Shown: positions 32,823 through 42,455, counted from the stretch's first letter. The stretch: 64,000 nt of DNA from Lysobacterales bacterium (GCA_002632325.1 NSJK01000013.1:54722-118721), one strand, 5' to 3'. Notes: generated by a model not told the origin, from the letters alone. A program made the numbers and translations.

Positions 32823-35800
32823 ATGAAAACGCATTTCCGCATGCGGCTGCTGCCTTTCGTGATCGGCTCCTTGCTTGCCGTATCCACCGCATATGGACAG
32901 AACACATCCTCGGCACTGACCGGACGCATCGTTGATGCCGGTGGTCAGCCGGTCGCCGGTGCCACGGTCGAGATCATCCATGTTCCGTCAGGAACCTCGC
33001 GTACGGTCATGACCGATGCGAATGGCCGCTATTCGGCGCAGGGTTTGCGCGTGGGCGGACCGTTCGAAGTCAAGGCTTCCGGCGATCATGGCAATTCGGC
33101 GGACCAGAAGGATCTCTATCTCAAGCTGGCCGAGGAAGCGACGCTCAATCTCACCATGGGCACGGCCCAGCAGCTCGAGAGCATCGTCGTCACCGGTGTT
33201 GCCCCCGGCGCGACCTTCCAGTCCGACAACAAGGGCATCAGCACAAACCTGTCGCAGCGCGCCCTGGTGGCGATGCCGCAGCCGGACCGCTCGATCCAGA
33301 ACGTCGTGCGCGCCGATCCGCGAATCGTCGTCACCGATCGTGACCGTGGCGCATTCTCGGCGATGGGCCAGAACTTCCGCTACAACTCGATCACGGTCGA
33401 TACGGTCAACGCCGGCGACCCGTTCGGTCTCAACGACAACGGCCTGCCGACCAAGGGTTCGCCGATCTCGCCCGACGCGATCGAGGAATACAACATCTCC
33501 ACCGCCAACTACGACGTTTCGCAGCGTCGCGGCGTGGGTGCGACCGTCAATGCGGTGACCAAGAGCGGCACCAACGAATTCCATGGCTCGGCCTATTACT
33601 CCTACACCAATGCCAAGGATCTGACTGGCGAAAATGAAGCCGGCAACGACTGGACCGGCTGGACCAGCAAGTACACCGCGGGTGCGACCCTTGGCGGTCC
33701 GATCATCAAGGACACCCTGTTCTTCTTCCTCTCGCTCGAGGAGAGCAAGAACAAGGCGCCTGGCTCGGTGTGGGGTCCGGAAGGCTCGGGCGCGACCAAC
33801 ATCGTGCGCGGCCTGACCCAGGATCAGGTCAATCAGATCTCGACCATTGCCTCGGGTTACGGCATTGATGCGGGTTCGACCAAGGCTTCCAACCTCGACC
33901 TCACCAGCAAGCGCGTGCTCGGCAAGATCGACTGGAACATCAATGATTTCCATCGTCTGAGCTTCCGCGCCAGTCGCACCAAGGAAGACGAGCCGATCAT
34001 CGTGCAGGGTTCGTCCACGCGCCTGAACCTGTCGAGCAACTGGTATCTGTTCAACAAGACCAACGACAGCTTCGCGCTCAGCCTTTATGACGATTGGAGC
34101 AGCACCTTCTCGACCGAAGCCTCGATCGGCTACAGCAAGTTCGATCAGGTTCGCGGTCCGCTCAATGGTCAACACGCGCCGGAAATCATAGTGCGCACGA
34201 CCGGCACCGATTCCGGTACCAGCGTCGTGCTCGGCAGCGAATATTCCAGCCAGGCCAACGTGCTTGGCGTGAAGACCTGGAACGGTTATTTCGCCGGCAA
34301 TTGGTTCCTCGGCGACCACACCGTCAAGGCGGGTGTCGATTTCCAGAAGGACAGCTACTACAACCTGTTCCTGCAGCGCTATTTCGGTCAGTACGAGTTC
34401 AACTCGATCGACGATTTCGCCAGCGGCACCTATCGCCGCTACCGTCTGGCCGATCCTGCACCCGGCTATTCGCTCGGCAACGTCGCCGCCATTTACGACT
34501 TGCAGCAATGGGGCCTGTTCCTGCAGGACACCTGGCAGGCCACCGACCGATTCTCGCTGATGTACGGCCTGCGCTATGACATGCCGCACATGTCGCCCTC
34601 GCCGACCGAGAACCCCTGTGTCGCTGCTGCGCCGGGCACTACCGGCAATTTCGGTGTCTGCGGTCTGCAGGCTTCGACCAGCAATCCGAATGCTGCCGCC
34701 GGCGGCTTTGGCATCAAGAATACCGATCGCGTCTCCACTGCAGCACTGCAGCCGCGTGTGTCATTCAACTACGCCTTCGATACCGAACGCCTGACCCAGT
34801 TGCGTGGCGGCATCGGCCAGTTCATCTCCAACACGCCGGGCGTGTGGATGGCCAACCCCTACTCGAACAACGGCGTTGCCGTGGCGACCTACGATGTCAA
34901 CCGCCTGCGCACGCCGACCGATCCCGAGTTCAGTGCCGATCCCAACCACCAGAATCTGCCAGGCGGCACTTTGACCCTGCCGGGTCTGGGACGTTCGCAG
35001 ATGGGTGTCGATCTCGTCGACAAGAACTTCCAGTTGCCGACGGTCACCAAGATCACGCTCGGCTTCGATCGTGAACTGCCATGGCTCGGCCTGGTTGCGA
35101 CGGCAGATTACGAGCGCCTCAACGTCAACAAGGCCGTGCAGTACCAGAACCTCAATCTGGGTACGCCGACCGGCATGCTTCCGGATGGCCGTTACAGCTA
35201 TCTCAAGGATCCCAATGCCGCGCCGGGCAGCAGCAATCCAGGTCGCTGGAACGCCAATCCTTCGTTCGGCAACGTGATTTACCTGACCAATACCGACAAG
35301 GGTGAATCCGAGGCGTTGACGCTGTCGCTGCGCAAGCCCTTTGCCGACAACTGGTCGGGCATGCTGGCCTTCACAACCAGCCGCGCCACGGATGTCAATC
35401 CGGGTACGTCGAGCGTGGCATTCTCGAGCTACCAGAATCGTGCAATCTTCAATCCGAACGATGACCTCGAGTCGACCTCGAACTACTCGATCCCGCGCCG
35501 CGTGATTGCCTCGCTGAGCTGGCAGCACCAGTTCTTCGGCGACTATGCGACCCAGATCAGCACCTTCTTCGACGGTCACTCGGGTGCGCCCTACAGTTGG
35601 GTGTTCGGCAACGACGCCAACGGCGACACCTTGGGTGGGCGTGATCTGGCCTACATCCCGCGCGGTCTCGATGACGTGATGTTCACCGGCAACTCGACCG
35701 CCGAGCAGCGTCAGGAATTCATGAACTACATCAACAACGATGAATACCTGAGCCGCTACAAGGGCCGTGCGTTCAAGCGCAATGGCGCGCGCGCACCGTG

Positions 35801-36122
35801 GATCAACCAGATCGACCTGAGCTTCCGTCAAGAGATCCCGGGTCTGTTCCCGAGTGGTGCCAAGGGCGAGATCCGCTTCGACATCTTCAATCTCGGCAAT
35901 CTCATCAACAAGGATTGGGGCGTCGAACATCGCGCCGACTTCCCGCTCACGCGCAATCTGGGTGACTTTGCCGGTGTCGATCCGACCACCGGTCGCTACA
36001 TCTACAACATCGACCGTCAGCTCAACGGCGGCCACTACGCTCCGAACGGTCTGCCGGTCAACGAGTCGTTCAACCCGTCGCAGCGTTGGTCGGTATTGGT
36101 GACCGTGCGCTACACGTTCTGA
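32823..36122 (+). CDS. Oar-like TonB-dependent outer-membrane receptor
   Basis: A 1099-residue outer-membrane protein. After a signal peptide (LLPFVIGSLLAVSTAYG) comes a carboxypeptidase-regulatory-like domain (about 26-105: SALTGRIVDAGGQPVAGATVEI), then a plug domain and a long beta-barrel ending VLVTVRYTF with the terminal phenylalanine used by the BAM complex. This Oar-type layout is abundant in Lysobacterales and often imports peptides or other large substrates. RGVGATVNAVTKSGTNEFHG is a family hallmark. GAGGGA precedes the ATG. No substrate-processing gene is adjacent; a strong terminator follows. Confidence 0.93.
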   Translation: MKTHFRMRLLPFVIGSLLAVSTAYGQNTSSALTGRIVDAGGQPVAGATVEIIHVPSGTSRTVMTDANGRYSAQGLRVGGPFEVKASGDHGNSADQKDLYLKLAEEATLNLTMGTAQQLESIVVTGVAPGATFQSDNKGISTNLSQRALVAMPQPDRSIQNVVRADPRIVVTDRDRGAFSAMGQNFRYNSITVDTVNAGDPFGLNDNGLPTKGSPISPDAIEEYNISTANYDVSQRRGVGATVNAVTKSGTNEFHGSAYYSYTNAKDLTGENEAGNDWTGWTSKYTAGATLGGPIIKDTLFFFLSLEESKNKAPGSVWGPEGSGATNIVRGLTQDQVNQISTIASGYGIDAGSTKASNLDLTSKRVLGKIDWNINDFHRLSFRASRTKEDEPIIVQGSSTRLNLSSNWYLFNKTNDSFALSLYDDWSSTFSTEASIGYSKFDQVRGPLNGQHAPEIIVRTTGTDSGTSVVLGSEYSSQANVLGVKTWNGYFAGNWFLGDHTVKAGVDFQKDSYYNLFLQRYFGQYEFNSIDDFASGTYRRYRLADPAPGYSLGNVAAIYDLQQWGLFLQDTWQATDRFSLMYGLRYDMPHMSPSPTENPCVAAAPGTTGNFGVCGLQASTSNPNAAAGGFGIKNTDRVSTAALQPRVSFNYAFDTERLTQLRGGIGQFISNTPGVWMANPYSNNGVAVATYDVNRLRTPTDPEFSADPNHQNLPGGTLTLPGLGRSQMGVDLVDKNFQLPTVTKITLGFDRELPWLGLVATADYERLNVNKAVQYQNLNLGTPTGMLPDGRYSYLKDPNAAPGSSNPGRWNANPSFGNVIYLTNTDKGESEALTLSLRKPFADNWSGMLAFTTSRATDVNPGTSSVAFSSYQNRAIFNPNDDLESTSNYSIPRRVIASLSWQHQFFGDYATQISTFFDGHSGAPYSWVFGNDANGDTLGGRDLAYIPRGLDDVMFTGNSTAEQRQEFMNYINNDEYLSRYKGRAFKRNGARAPWINQIDLSFRQEIPGLFPSGAKGEIRFDIFNLGNLINKDWGVEHRADFPLTRNLGDFAGVDPTTGRYIYNIDRQLNGGHYAPNGLPVNESFNPSQRWSVLVTVRYTF

Positions 36123-36147
36123 GCCATCTCCTTGGCTTGATCATTGA

Positions 36148-36177
36148 ACGGCCGGCATTCGCCGGCCGTTTTTTTTT
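36148..36177 (+). terminator. Rho-independent terminator of the TonB receptor gene
   Basis: A perfect stem ACGGCCGGC/GCCGGCCGT with an ATTC loop, followed by nine T residues, 26 bp after the stop codon. Confidence 0.93.
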
Positions 36178-36196
36178 GCGTCCGTGCCGGGCGCAC

Positions 36197-36230
36197 AAAA
36201 AAGGGCACGCCGGCCTGCGCGAGCGTGCCC
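36197..36230 (-). terminator. Rho-independent terminator of the PsiF-like gene
   Basis: On the minus strand, the stem GGGCACGC/GCGTGCCC (36223-36230 with 36203-36210) is followed by six T residues (36202-36197), 21 bp past the stop of the leftward gene. Confidence 0.88.
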
Positions 36231-36250
36231 GTTGGGTGCTGCCGTGTCGA

Positions 36251-36589
36251 TCAGTGCGTTTCGCCGCGCAGGCAGGTGCTCATGAAGGCCTTGCGGTCGG
36301 CGCCCTTGAGCTTCTTGTCGCTGGCGTCGGCGTTGCAGGTTTTCATCTTTTCCTGCTGCGTCTGCTTGGCGCTGACGGCGGGTGTTTCACCCTTGAGGCA
36401 GGAGCTCATGAAAGCCTTGCGCTCGTCGCCGGCCTTGCCGGCAGCCTGCTTGTTGCAATCAGCCATGCGCTGTTGCTGCGGTGTCAGGGTCTTGGTCTTG
36501 GCGGGTGCAGCAGTGTCGCGTGCCATGGCGGCGCCCGCGCCAAAGGCAAGTGTCAGGGCCAGGGCGAGCATCGAAGTCTTGCGAAGCAT
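36251..36589 (-). CDS. PsiF-repeat periplasmic protein
   Basis: A 112-residue protein with a signal peptide (MLRKTSMLALALTLAFGAG). Two copies of the PsiF repeat follow, each with the pattern M-x-x-C-N-x-x-A-x-x-K-x-x-x-x-x-R-K-A-F-M-S-x-C-L-[KR]-G-E, so four conserved cysteines likely form disulfides. PsiF in E. coli is phosphate-starvation-inducible; the molecular role is unknown. GGAGGGAT precedes the ATG. It has its own terminator. Confidence 0.9.
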   Translation of the reverse strand: MLRKTSMLALALTLAFGAGAAMARDTAAPAKTKTLTPQQQRMADCNKQAAGKAGDERKAFMSSCLKGETPAVSAKQTQQEKMKTCNADASDKKLKGADRKAFMSTCLRGETH

Positions 36590-36800
36590 GGTGGCAATCC
36601 CTCCGGTTGAATGAGCCGATGCACCGGCATCGGTGCGGCGCAGTCTACTGCGCAGCTTGGTGTGCGCAGCGCTCGGAAACGGATTTTGACGCCGGGGTTG
36701 TCGCCGATTCAGGCGCGTTCGATCGCGCGCCGATCGTTCGGACAGGGTCCGTTGCGGACCCTGTCGCCTTGCTGACAAAAAGCTCTCTGCAGGTGCCGCT

Positions 36801-38303
36801 TCAGGCCGCCTGTGCCTGTGCCTTGCGCGGACCTTCGACCAGGGCGCGACGCACGCCGTCGACGAGCAGGTTGACTTCGGCTTCGCTGATCGCGAAATGC
36901 GGCGTGAAGCGCAACGAGTTGACGCCGCCATGGATCACGCCATAGCCGTGTTCGCGCATCCATTCCTCGGTACTGCCGGCGCCGTAGCACTTGAAGTCGG
37001 TCGACAGTTCGCAGGAAAACAGCAGGCCCGTGCCCTGCACCTTGGTGATCAGGCCCGGCAGTTCGGTCTTGAGCTGGTTGAGCTTGGTGACGAACTCGGC
37101 ACCCCGCGCGCGGATGTTTTCGCGCAGTTCGGGCGTGAGCGACTTGAGCACCGTGAGTGCGACATCGAGCGCGCGCGGGTTGGTGGTCATCGTGTTGCCG
37201 TAGATGCCCTTGCGATAGAGCCCGGCCGCACGCTCGCCGACCGCAAGCACCGACATCGGGTACTGGCCGGCATTGAGTGCCTTGGAATAGGTTTCCATGT
37301 CCGGCGCATCGAGCTTCTCGAAGCCCGGGTAGTCGACGATTGACAGCACGCCATGGGCACGCAATCCGGCCTGGATCGAATCGATCAAGAGCAGGCTGCC
37401 GTGAGCGCGCGTGAGCTCGCGGGCAGTGGTGTAGAACTCGGGGGTGACGCCGCGACCTGGATCGCCTTCGCCCATCACCGGCTCGATGAACATCGCCTCG
37501 ATGAACCAGCCGTGCTTGTCGGCATCGGCAAAGGCCTGCTTGAGCTGGGCAACGTTGTAGGGTTCGATCGTGATCACGCTGTGCTCGTCGCGATAGCTGG
37601 CGAGCTGCGCCTCATAGGTCTTGCGCGAGGAATCCGAATACAGTGCGGGCCGCTCGGTGCGGCCGTGGAAGGCACCCTTGACCGCGAGCCGCTTGACTGT
37701 GCGACCGGCATGACGGCCACCGGCATCGGTCATGAGCTTGGCGTTGACGTCGACGATGCGCGCAGCGAGCGTGACCGACTCCGAGCCCGAGTTCAGGCAC
37801 AGGAAGTTCGTGTACGGACAGCCGCCACGGCGCTGGCCGATTTCCTTCTTCATCGCCGCGCCGAAGCGCAGTTGCGAGAGGTTGGGCGTCATCACGTTCG
37901 CCATCACCTGCGGCCGCGACATCACCTTGAGGATTTCCTTGGGCGCATGACCGAGGCCGAGCATGCCGTAGCCGCCGGCGTCGTAGACCACCGCACCCTT
38001 GAGCGTCACCAGCCAGGGACCGTGCGCGGCGAGGGCGACATAGGGATTGACGCCATCTTCGGGATAGAAATTGATGAAGTCGGCCTGCGTGCGCGCGATC
38101 TGCGTGGCTTCGTCCAGGTGCAGGAAATCGGACATGCACGAACGCAGCGCCAGATGCGCCGCGTAGGCTTCGTCGATCGCTTCGGTCAGCGTGGGATCGC
38201 TGGCGAGGAAGCGCTCAATCGCCTCGTCGGGCAGTCCAACGGTGCGCAGCGCACCTTCGTCGAATGTGCGCATCTCGTGCAGCTTGGCCAGCATCGGGTT
38301 CAT
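36801..38303 (-). CDS. Class III PLP-dependent aminotransferase
   Basis: A 500-residue aminotransferase of fold type I. After a ~100-residue family-specific N-terminus come KGAVVYDAGGYGMLGLGHAP, CLNSGSESVTLAARI (phosphate-binding loop), GAFHGRTERPAL and LLLIDSIQAGLRAHGVLS, where Asp and Gln match the PLP-binding D-x-x-Q. The lysine in METYSKALNAG is the Schiff base. It is longer than ornithine or acetylornithine aminotransferases (about 400 residues), and the substrate cannot be told from sequence. AGGAGG sits 5 bp before the ATG. No metabolic partner gene is adjacent. Confidence 0.87.
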   Translation of the reverse strand: MNPMLAKLHEMRTFDEGALRTVGLPDEAIERFLASDPTLTEAIDEAYAAHLALRSCMSDFLHLDEATQIARTQADFINFYPEDGVNPYVALAAHGPWLVTLKGAVVYDAGGYGMLGLGHAPKEILKVMSRPQVMANVMTPNLSQLRFGAAMKKEIGQRRGGCPYTNFLCLNSGSESVTLAARIVDVNAKLMTDAGGRHAGRTVKRLAVKGAFHGRTERPALYSDSSRKTYEAQLASYRDEHSVITIEPYNVAQLKQAFADADKHGWFIEAMFIEPVMGEGDPGRGVTPEFYTTARELTRAHGSLLLIDSIQAGLRAHGVLSIVDYPGFEKLDAPDMETYSKALNAGQYPMSVLAVGERAAGLYRKGIYGNTMTTNPRALDVALTVLKSLTPELRENIRARGAEFVTKLNQLKTELPGLITKVQGTGLLFSCELSTDFKCYGAGSTEEWMREHGYGVIHGGVNSLRFTPHFAISEAEVNLLVDGVRRALVEGPRKAQAQAA

Positions 38304-38530
38304 GGTGCCTCCTGAAAACACAGCGTGCCCGCCCCTGTCAGGTTGCGAGCACGGCGGTTTGAGCGTTGATTTGAAAGGGATAAGTGGCCGTTATTGTAGC
38401 ACTCGCCCCTTGCGCTCGGTACCCCGCAGGCCGGATGACAAGCATCACCGTCGATGGTTGACGCCTGCTTCTGCAGCGCCGGAACGCATTTGGACAAAGT
38501 GGCCCCACGTTTCCAACGCGGAGTGGCCTC

Positions 38531-39421
38531 ATGAAATCGCTTGCCGTGCTCGAGTTCGCCGCTGCCAGCAAACGCTATGGCGCGACCTTGGCGCTCGATG
38601 CCCTCGACCTCGCCGTGCAGCCCGGCAAGTTGCTGGCCTTGCTCGGCCCCAATGGCGCTGGCAAGACCACCGCGATCGCTCTCGCGCTGGGCCTGTTCGA
38701 GCCCGATGCCGGCAGCGTGTGCCTGTTCGGCCAGTCGCCCCATCTACTCACGGCGCGCCGCCATATCGGCGTGATGCTGCAAAGCGCCGGTCTGCCCGAC
38801 ACGCTCAAGGTGCGCGAACTCCTCGCACAGACCTGCGCGGCCTATGCGCAGCCGCTCGCGCTCGATGAGTGCGTGCGCATGGCCGGGCTCGAAGGCTTGC
38901 TCGAGCGCCGCTACGGCAAACTCTCGGGCGGACAGCAGCGTCGCGTGCAGTTTGCACTGGCGATCTGCGGTCGCCCGCGTCTGCTGTTTCTTGACGAGCC
39001 GACCGTGGGCCTGGATATCGAGGCGCGTTCGATCCTCTGGCAGACGATCCGTGCGCTGGTTGCGGCCGGCAGTGCCGTGGTGTTGACGACGCACTATCTC
39101 GAGGAAGCCGAGGCGCTCGCCGACTGTGTCGCCGTGCTCGCTCATGGCCGCATCGTCGCGCAGGGCAGTGTTGCCCAGGTTCGTGCGCGCGTCGCGCAGA
39201 AGCGCATCCGCTGCATCAGCACCCTCGATGTCGCGGTGATCGCAGCCTGGCCGCAGGTGCGCAGTGCCGCGCGCGACGGCGAGCGCATCGAGATCGTCAC
39301 CGATGTCGCCGAGCCGGTAGTGCGCGAGTTGTTTGTCGCCGATCCCGCCTTGCACGAGCTCGAAGTGCAGCGCGCCGGATTGGCCGAAGCCTTCGTCGAA
39401 ATCACCCGCGCAGCGGCCTGA
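38531..39421 (+). CDS. ABC transporter ATP-binding protein
   Basis: A 296-residue ATPase with Walker A GPNGAGKTT, the signature KLSGGQQRRVQFALA, Walker B LLFLDEPTVGLD, and an H-loop in TTHYLEEAE. The ~80-residue C-terminal extension is typical of DrrA/YvfR-type exporters. The permease (31 bp on), a sensor kinase and a response regulator follow on the same strand, the same order as Bacillus yvfRSTU and desK-linked loci. The substrate is unknown; an antibiotic or lipid is a fair guess. Confidence 0.93.
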   Translation: MKSLAVLEFAAASKRYGATLALDALDLAVQPGKLLALLGPNGAGKTTAIALALGLFEPDAGSVCLFGQSPHLLTARRHIGVMLQSAGLPDTLKVRELLAQTCAAYAQPLALDECVRMAGLEGLLERRYGKLSGGQQRRVQFALAICGRPRLLFLDEPTVGLDIEARSILWQTIRALVAAGSAVVLTTHYLEEAEALADCVAVLAHGRIVAQGSVAQVRARVAQKRIRCISTLDVAVIAAWPQVRSAARDGERIEIVTDVAEPVVRELFVADPALHELEVQRAGLAEAFVEITRAAA

Positions 39422-39451
39422 GCCCACGCAGCGCCTGACTGGAGAACCAGC

Positions 39452-40246
39452 ATGTCCGCCACCTTGCTCGAACCGCAATCCGCACTCGCCTCGCCGGCGC
39501 CATCGCTCGCACGCCTGTATCTGCTCGAAGCGCGCCACGAGTTCCTGCGCCTGTTGCGCACGCCGATGTTCTGCATCCCGACCTTGTTGTTTCCGGCAAT
39601 GTTCTATCTGCTGTTCGGCGTGGTGATGAACCGCGGCACGGTCAGCGGCGGCTTCATTCCCGCGGTGTACATGCTCGCCGGCTACGGCATGTTCGGGGTG
39701 ATGGCGCCGGGCCTGTTCGGCTTCGGTGCCTCGGTGGCGAGCGATCGCGACAGCGGTTGGTTGCAGTGGCGACGCGCGATGCCGATGCCGCCCGGCGCCT
39801 ACCTGCTCGCCAAGTTGGCAATGGCGATGCTGTTCGCGCTGTTGGTGGGGCTGATCCTTGCGGCGATCGCGATCACGCTCGGCGGTGTGCGCCTGCCGCT
39901 GTCAGCGTGGGCCTTGTTGTTCGTGGTCGAAGTGCTCGGCGTGTTGCCGTTCTGCGCGATCGGTCTGTTGATCGGCAGCATGGTCAGTGCTCAGGCTGCG
40001 CCCGCGATCATCAACCTCGTTTTCCTGCCGATGTCCTTTCTGTCGGGCCTGTGGCTGCCGCTGATGCTGCTGCCAAGAGTCTTGCAGGAAGTCGCCGTGC
40101 TGTGGCCAGCCTGGCACCTCGGTCAGCTCGCCTATATGGCCGTCGGCCAGCCGAACTCGGGGTCGGCAATCGGCCATGTGGTGGTTCTTGCGGCGATCAC
40201 GCTGTTGTTTCTCGCCCTTGCGCGACGGCGCCTGGCGCGTGGCTGA
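39452..40246 (+). CDS. ABC-2 type permease
   Basis: A 264-residue permease with about six membrane helices, beginning with a cytoplasmic stretch (LYLLEARHEFLRLLRTP) and first helix (TLLFPAMFYLLFGVVM). Later helices include AYLLAKLAMAMLFALLVGLILAA (its core) and NLVFLPMSFLSGLWLPLMLLP, the ABC-2 signature region. It pairs with the ATPase upstream. Confidence 0.92.
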   Translation: MSATLLEPQSALASPAPSLARLYLLEARHEFLRLLRTPMFCIPTLLFPAMFYLLFGVVMNRGTVSGGFIPAVYMLAGYGMFGVMAPGLFGFGASVASDRDSGWLQWRRAMPMPPGAYLLAKLAMAMLFALLVGLILAAIAITLGGVRLPLSAWALLFVVEVLGVLPFCAIGLLIGSMVSAQAAPAIINLVFLPMSFLSGLWLPLMLLPRVLQEVAVLWPAWHLGQLAYMAVGQPNSGSAIGHVVVLAAITLLFLALARRRLARG

Positions 40247-40292
40247 AAGTGCTCGGCACGAGCGTATGATCGAAGCACACCGGGGCAGGCAG

Positions 40293-41462
40293 ATGCAGCA
40301 CACAATTCGCAGCGTAGTGAAGGCACGTTGGCAGGCCTTGATCGGCCCCGACCACGCGGAGCTGGGTATGGCGCCGCTGTGGAGCCTGCTTTACTTGTTC
40401 TTCCTGTTCGCGAACTGGGCCAATGCACAAGGCAACAGCTGGCTGTGGTGGACCTTGCTCAGTTTGGTCGCCTTCCTGCCGCTCTATTTCGCGATATTCC
40501 ACCTCAAGGGCAGGGCCTTGCTGATCTGCGGCGCCGCGATCGCGCTGCTCGGCCTGCTGCTCACGCCGATCAATCCCGGCGCCAACACCTATCTGATCTA
40601 CGCCGCCTGCGTCTTGCCGCACGCGGGCATTGCACCGCGTGCGATCGTCACCACGATCGCTGCGGTGATCGTGCTGTATGTCATCGAGATGAGCCTGATC
40701 GGCTTTCCGCAGCGTTACGTGCTGCTGATCGCTGGCATCACCTTCTTCCTCGCCACGGCGATCACGCTGGCGAACCATTTCCAGCGCGAGAAGGATCTGC
40801 GTCAGGCCGAGCTCAAGCTCAGCCATGAAGAGGTGCGGCGCCTGGGCGCACTCGCCGAGCGCGAGCGCATCGGTCGCGACTTGCATGATTTGCTCGGCCA
40901 CACCCTGTCCTTGATCACGCTCAAGTCGGAACTCGCCGCGCGCCTGTTTGAGCGCGATGCGCCCGCGGCGCGACGCGAGATCATCGAGGTGGAGCGTGTC
41001 GCGCGGGATGCGCTTGCCCAGGTACGTCGTGCGGTCAGTGGCATTCGCGCTGCCGGACTTGCCGCCGAACTCGCCTCGGCGCGCCTCTTGCTCGAGTCGG
41101 GCGACGTGCGGCTCGATTACCACCTCGATGACGTCGGCCTCACGCCCGAGGTCGAAACCGTGCTCGCGCTCGCGGTGCGCGAGGCGGTCACCAACATCCA
41201 GCGCCATGCGCGTGCGAGCCGCGCAACGATCCGCCTCGGCGCGCAGGACGGGGTCGTTTGTCTGTCGATCAGCGATGACGGGCGCGGCGCCGTGATCGAG
41301 CCAGGCAACGGCCTGCTCGGCATGCGCGAACGACTGCGCGGGCTCGGCGGCGAACTGTCGATCCACGCCGAGCGCGGTGTCGGCACGCGGCTCGAGGTGC
41401 GCGTACCCCTGCCGCCCGCACCAAGCGTCGATGCAGTCACGGCGTCCAACCGTATCGCCTGA
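40293..41462 (+). CDS. DesK-type sensor histidine kinase
   Basis: A 389-residue kinase with about six N-terminal membrane helices (28-160), then a HisKA_3 dimerisation domain with the phospho-acceptor His198 in RERIGRDLHDLLGHTLSLI (the DLHDxLGH motif), and a HATPase domain (AVTNIQRHARAS, SISDDGRGA, GLLGMRERLRGLGG). It resembles DesK of Bacillus, which senses membrane thickness and fluidity. The ATG at 40293 has GGGGCAGG upstream and is preferred over 40266. It starts 46 bp after the permease gene and should phosphorylate the regulator at 41741, from which it is separated by a repeat element. Confidence 0.92.
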   Translation: MQHTIRSVVKARWQALIGPDHAELGMAPLWSLLYLFFLFANWANAQGNSWLWWTLLSLVAFLPLYFAIFHLKGRALLICGAAIALLGLLLTPINPGANTYLIYAACVLPHAGIAPRAIVTTIAAVIVLYVIEMSLIGFPQRYVLLIAGITFFLATAITLANHFQREKDLRQAELKLSHEEVRRLGALAERERIGRDLHDLLGHTLSLITLKSELAARLFERDAPAARREIIEVERVARDALAQVRRAVSGIRAAGLAAELASARLLLESGDVRLDYHLDDVGLTPEVETVLALAVREAVTNIQRHARASRATIRLGAQDGVVCLSISDDGRGAVIEPGNGLLGMRERLRGLGGELSIHAERGVGTRLEVRVPLPPAPSVDAVTASNRIA

Positions 41463-41475
41463 GCCGGGACAGTGG

Positions 41476-41640
41476 CAGGGTGCTGAAAAAGTCCATCCTG
41501 GACTTCTTCAGCTCGACGAGTCCGGTACATGCCCGGACTCGTCTCCGACGAATCAATCACTTGCGTGATCGATTCGCGTGCAGTGCATCCCTGCACTGCG
41601 CTATCAAGCTGCTGAAAAGGGTTTTTCAGCAGCCTGGTAG
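41476..41640. repeat. Five-hairpin dispersed repeat, copy A
   Basis: A 165-bp element made almost entirely of consecutive palindromes: H1 41482-41512, H2 41515-41543, H3 41549-41576, H4 41580-41599 and H5 41608-41633. H1 and H5, at the two ends, both contain GCTGAAAA-type arms with TTTTCAGC or TTCAGC partners. A near-identical copy is at 55103-55266. It fills the gap between the histidine kinase and its response regulator, where a run of stable hairpins could reduce readthrough. It encodes no transposase. Both copies are in the same orientation. Confidence 0.85.
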
Positions 41641-41740
41641 TGACTGATCCGATGTGCTTGCGCGCCCGCATTGCTTTTTCGTGGCGCAATGCGTGTACTT
41701 GGTGCGGGCTTTCCGATCCGCCTTGCGGGGTGTCGTGGCG

Positions 41741-42343
41741 ATGATGCGCGTGTTGCTGGCCGAGGATCAGGCGATGGTGCGCGGCGCACTGTCGGCCCTG
41801 CTCAAGCTCGAAAGTGATATCGAGGTGGTCGGTGCAGCGGCCGATGGCGAGGAAGCCTGGCGCCTGCTGCAGGCACTCAAGCCCGATCTGCTGGTCACCG
41901 ACATCGAGATGCCGGGCCTGAGCGGACTGGAACTTGCGCAACGCGTGCAGCGCCATGAACTGCCGTGCAAGGTCGTGATCGTCACCACTTTTGCCCGCGG
42001 TGGTTTTCTGCGCCGCGCGCTCGATGCCGGGGTTGGGGGTTACCTGCTCAAGGATGCGCCGGCCGAGCAACTCGCCGAGGCGCTGCGCAAGGTGCATCGC
42101 GGCGGTCGTGCGATCGATCCGCAGCTCGCGGTCGAAGCCTGGTCGGAGAGCGATCCGCTCAATGATCGCGAACGTCAGGTCTTGCGTCTGGCCGGTGAAG
42201 GTCAGTCGGCCGGCGAGATCGCGCAGCAGCTCAATCTTTCCCAGGGCACCGTGCGCAATTACCTGTCCGAGGCGATCGGCAAGCTCGGCGTCGGCAATCG
42301 CATCGAGGCATATCGGCTGGCGCGGCAGAAGGGTTGGTTGTAA
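41741..42343 (+). CDS. NarL/DesR-type response regulator
   Basis: A 200-residue regulator. The receiver domain has an acidic pair (AEDQ), the phospho-acceptor Asp54 ([10 protein letters not shown]), a threonine switch (VIVTTF) and a conserved lysine ([15 protein letters not shown]). The LuxR-type helix-turn-helix near the C-terminus reads [23 protein letters not shown] and ends [20 protein letters not shown], as in DesR. It presumably controls the ABC genes upstream with the kinase at 40293. Two adjacent ATGs (41741, 41744) could start it. Its stop codon abuts a tandem repeat. Confidence 0.93.
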   Translation: MMRVLLAEDQAMVRGALSALLKLESDIEVVGAAADGEEAWRLLQALKPDLLVTDIEMPGLSGLELAQRVQRHELPCKVVIVTTFARGGFLRRALDAGVGGYLLKDAPAEQLAEALRKVHRGGRAIDPQLAVEAWSESDPLNDRERQVLRLAGEGQSAGEIAQQLNLSQGTVRNYLSEAIGKLGVGNRIEAYRLARQKGWL

Positions 42344-42345
42344 CT

Positions 42346-42439
42346 CGCCGCGCTTGCGCGATGCCCACAGGCATCGCGCGCGGCGAGTTACAGGTGAGCC
42401 ATGGATGGCGAACGGCAGCGCTCCAGGGATGGCTGCTTG
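42346..42439. repeat. Tandem 93-bp repeat, unit 1
   Basis: Begins CGCCGCGCTTGCGCG, contains the hairpin GCGATGCC-CACA-GGCATCGC and ends GGATGGCTGCTTG. It is about 90 % identical by eye to unit 2 at 42456-42547. It starts 2 bp after the response-regulator stop. Confidence 0.8.
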
Positions 42440-42455
42440 GGGGAAGGTGGTATTT

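Noticed and set aside
32988..34589. A 533-codon open frame antisense to the TonB receptor
   Set aside because: Same reason; codon-position bias of the plus strand explains it and no start signal is present.
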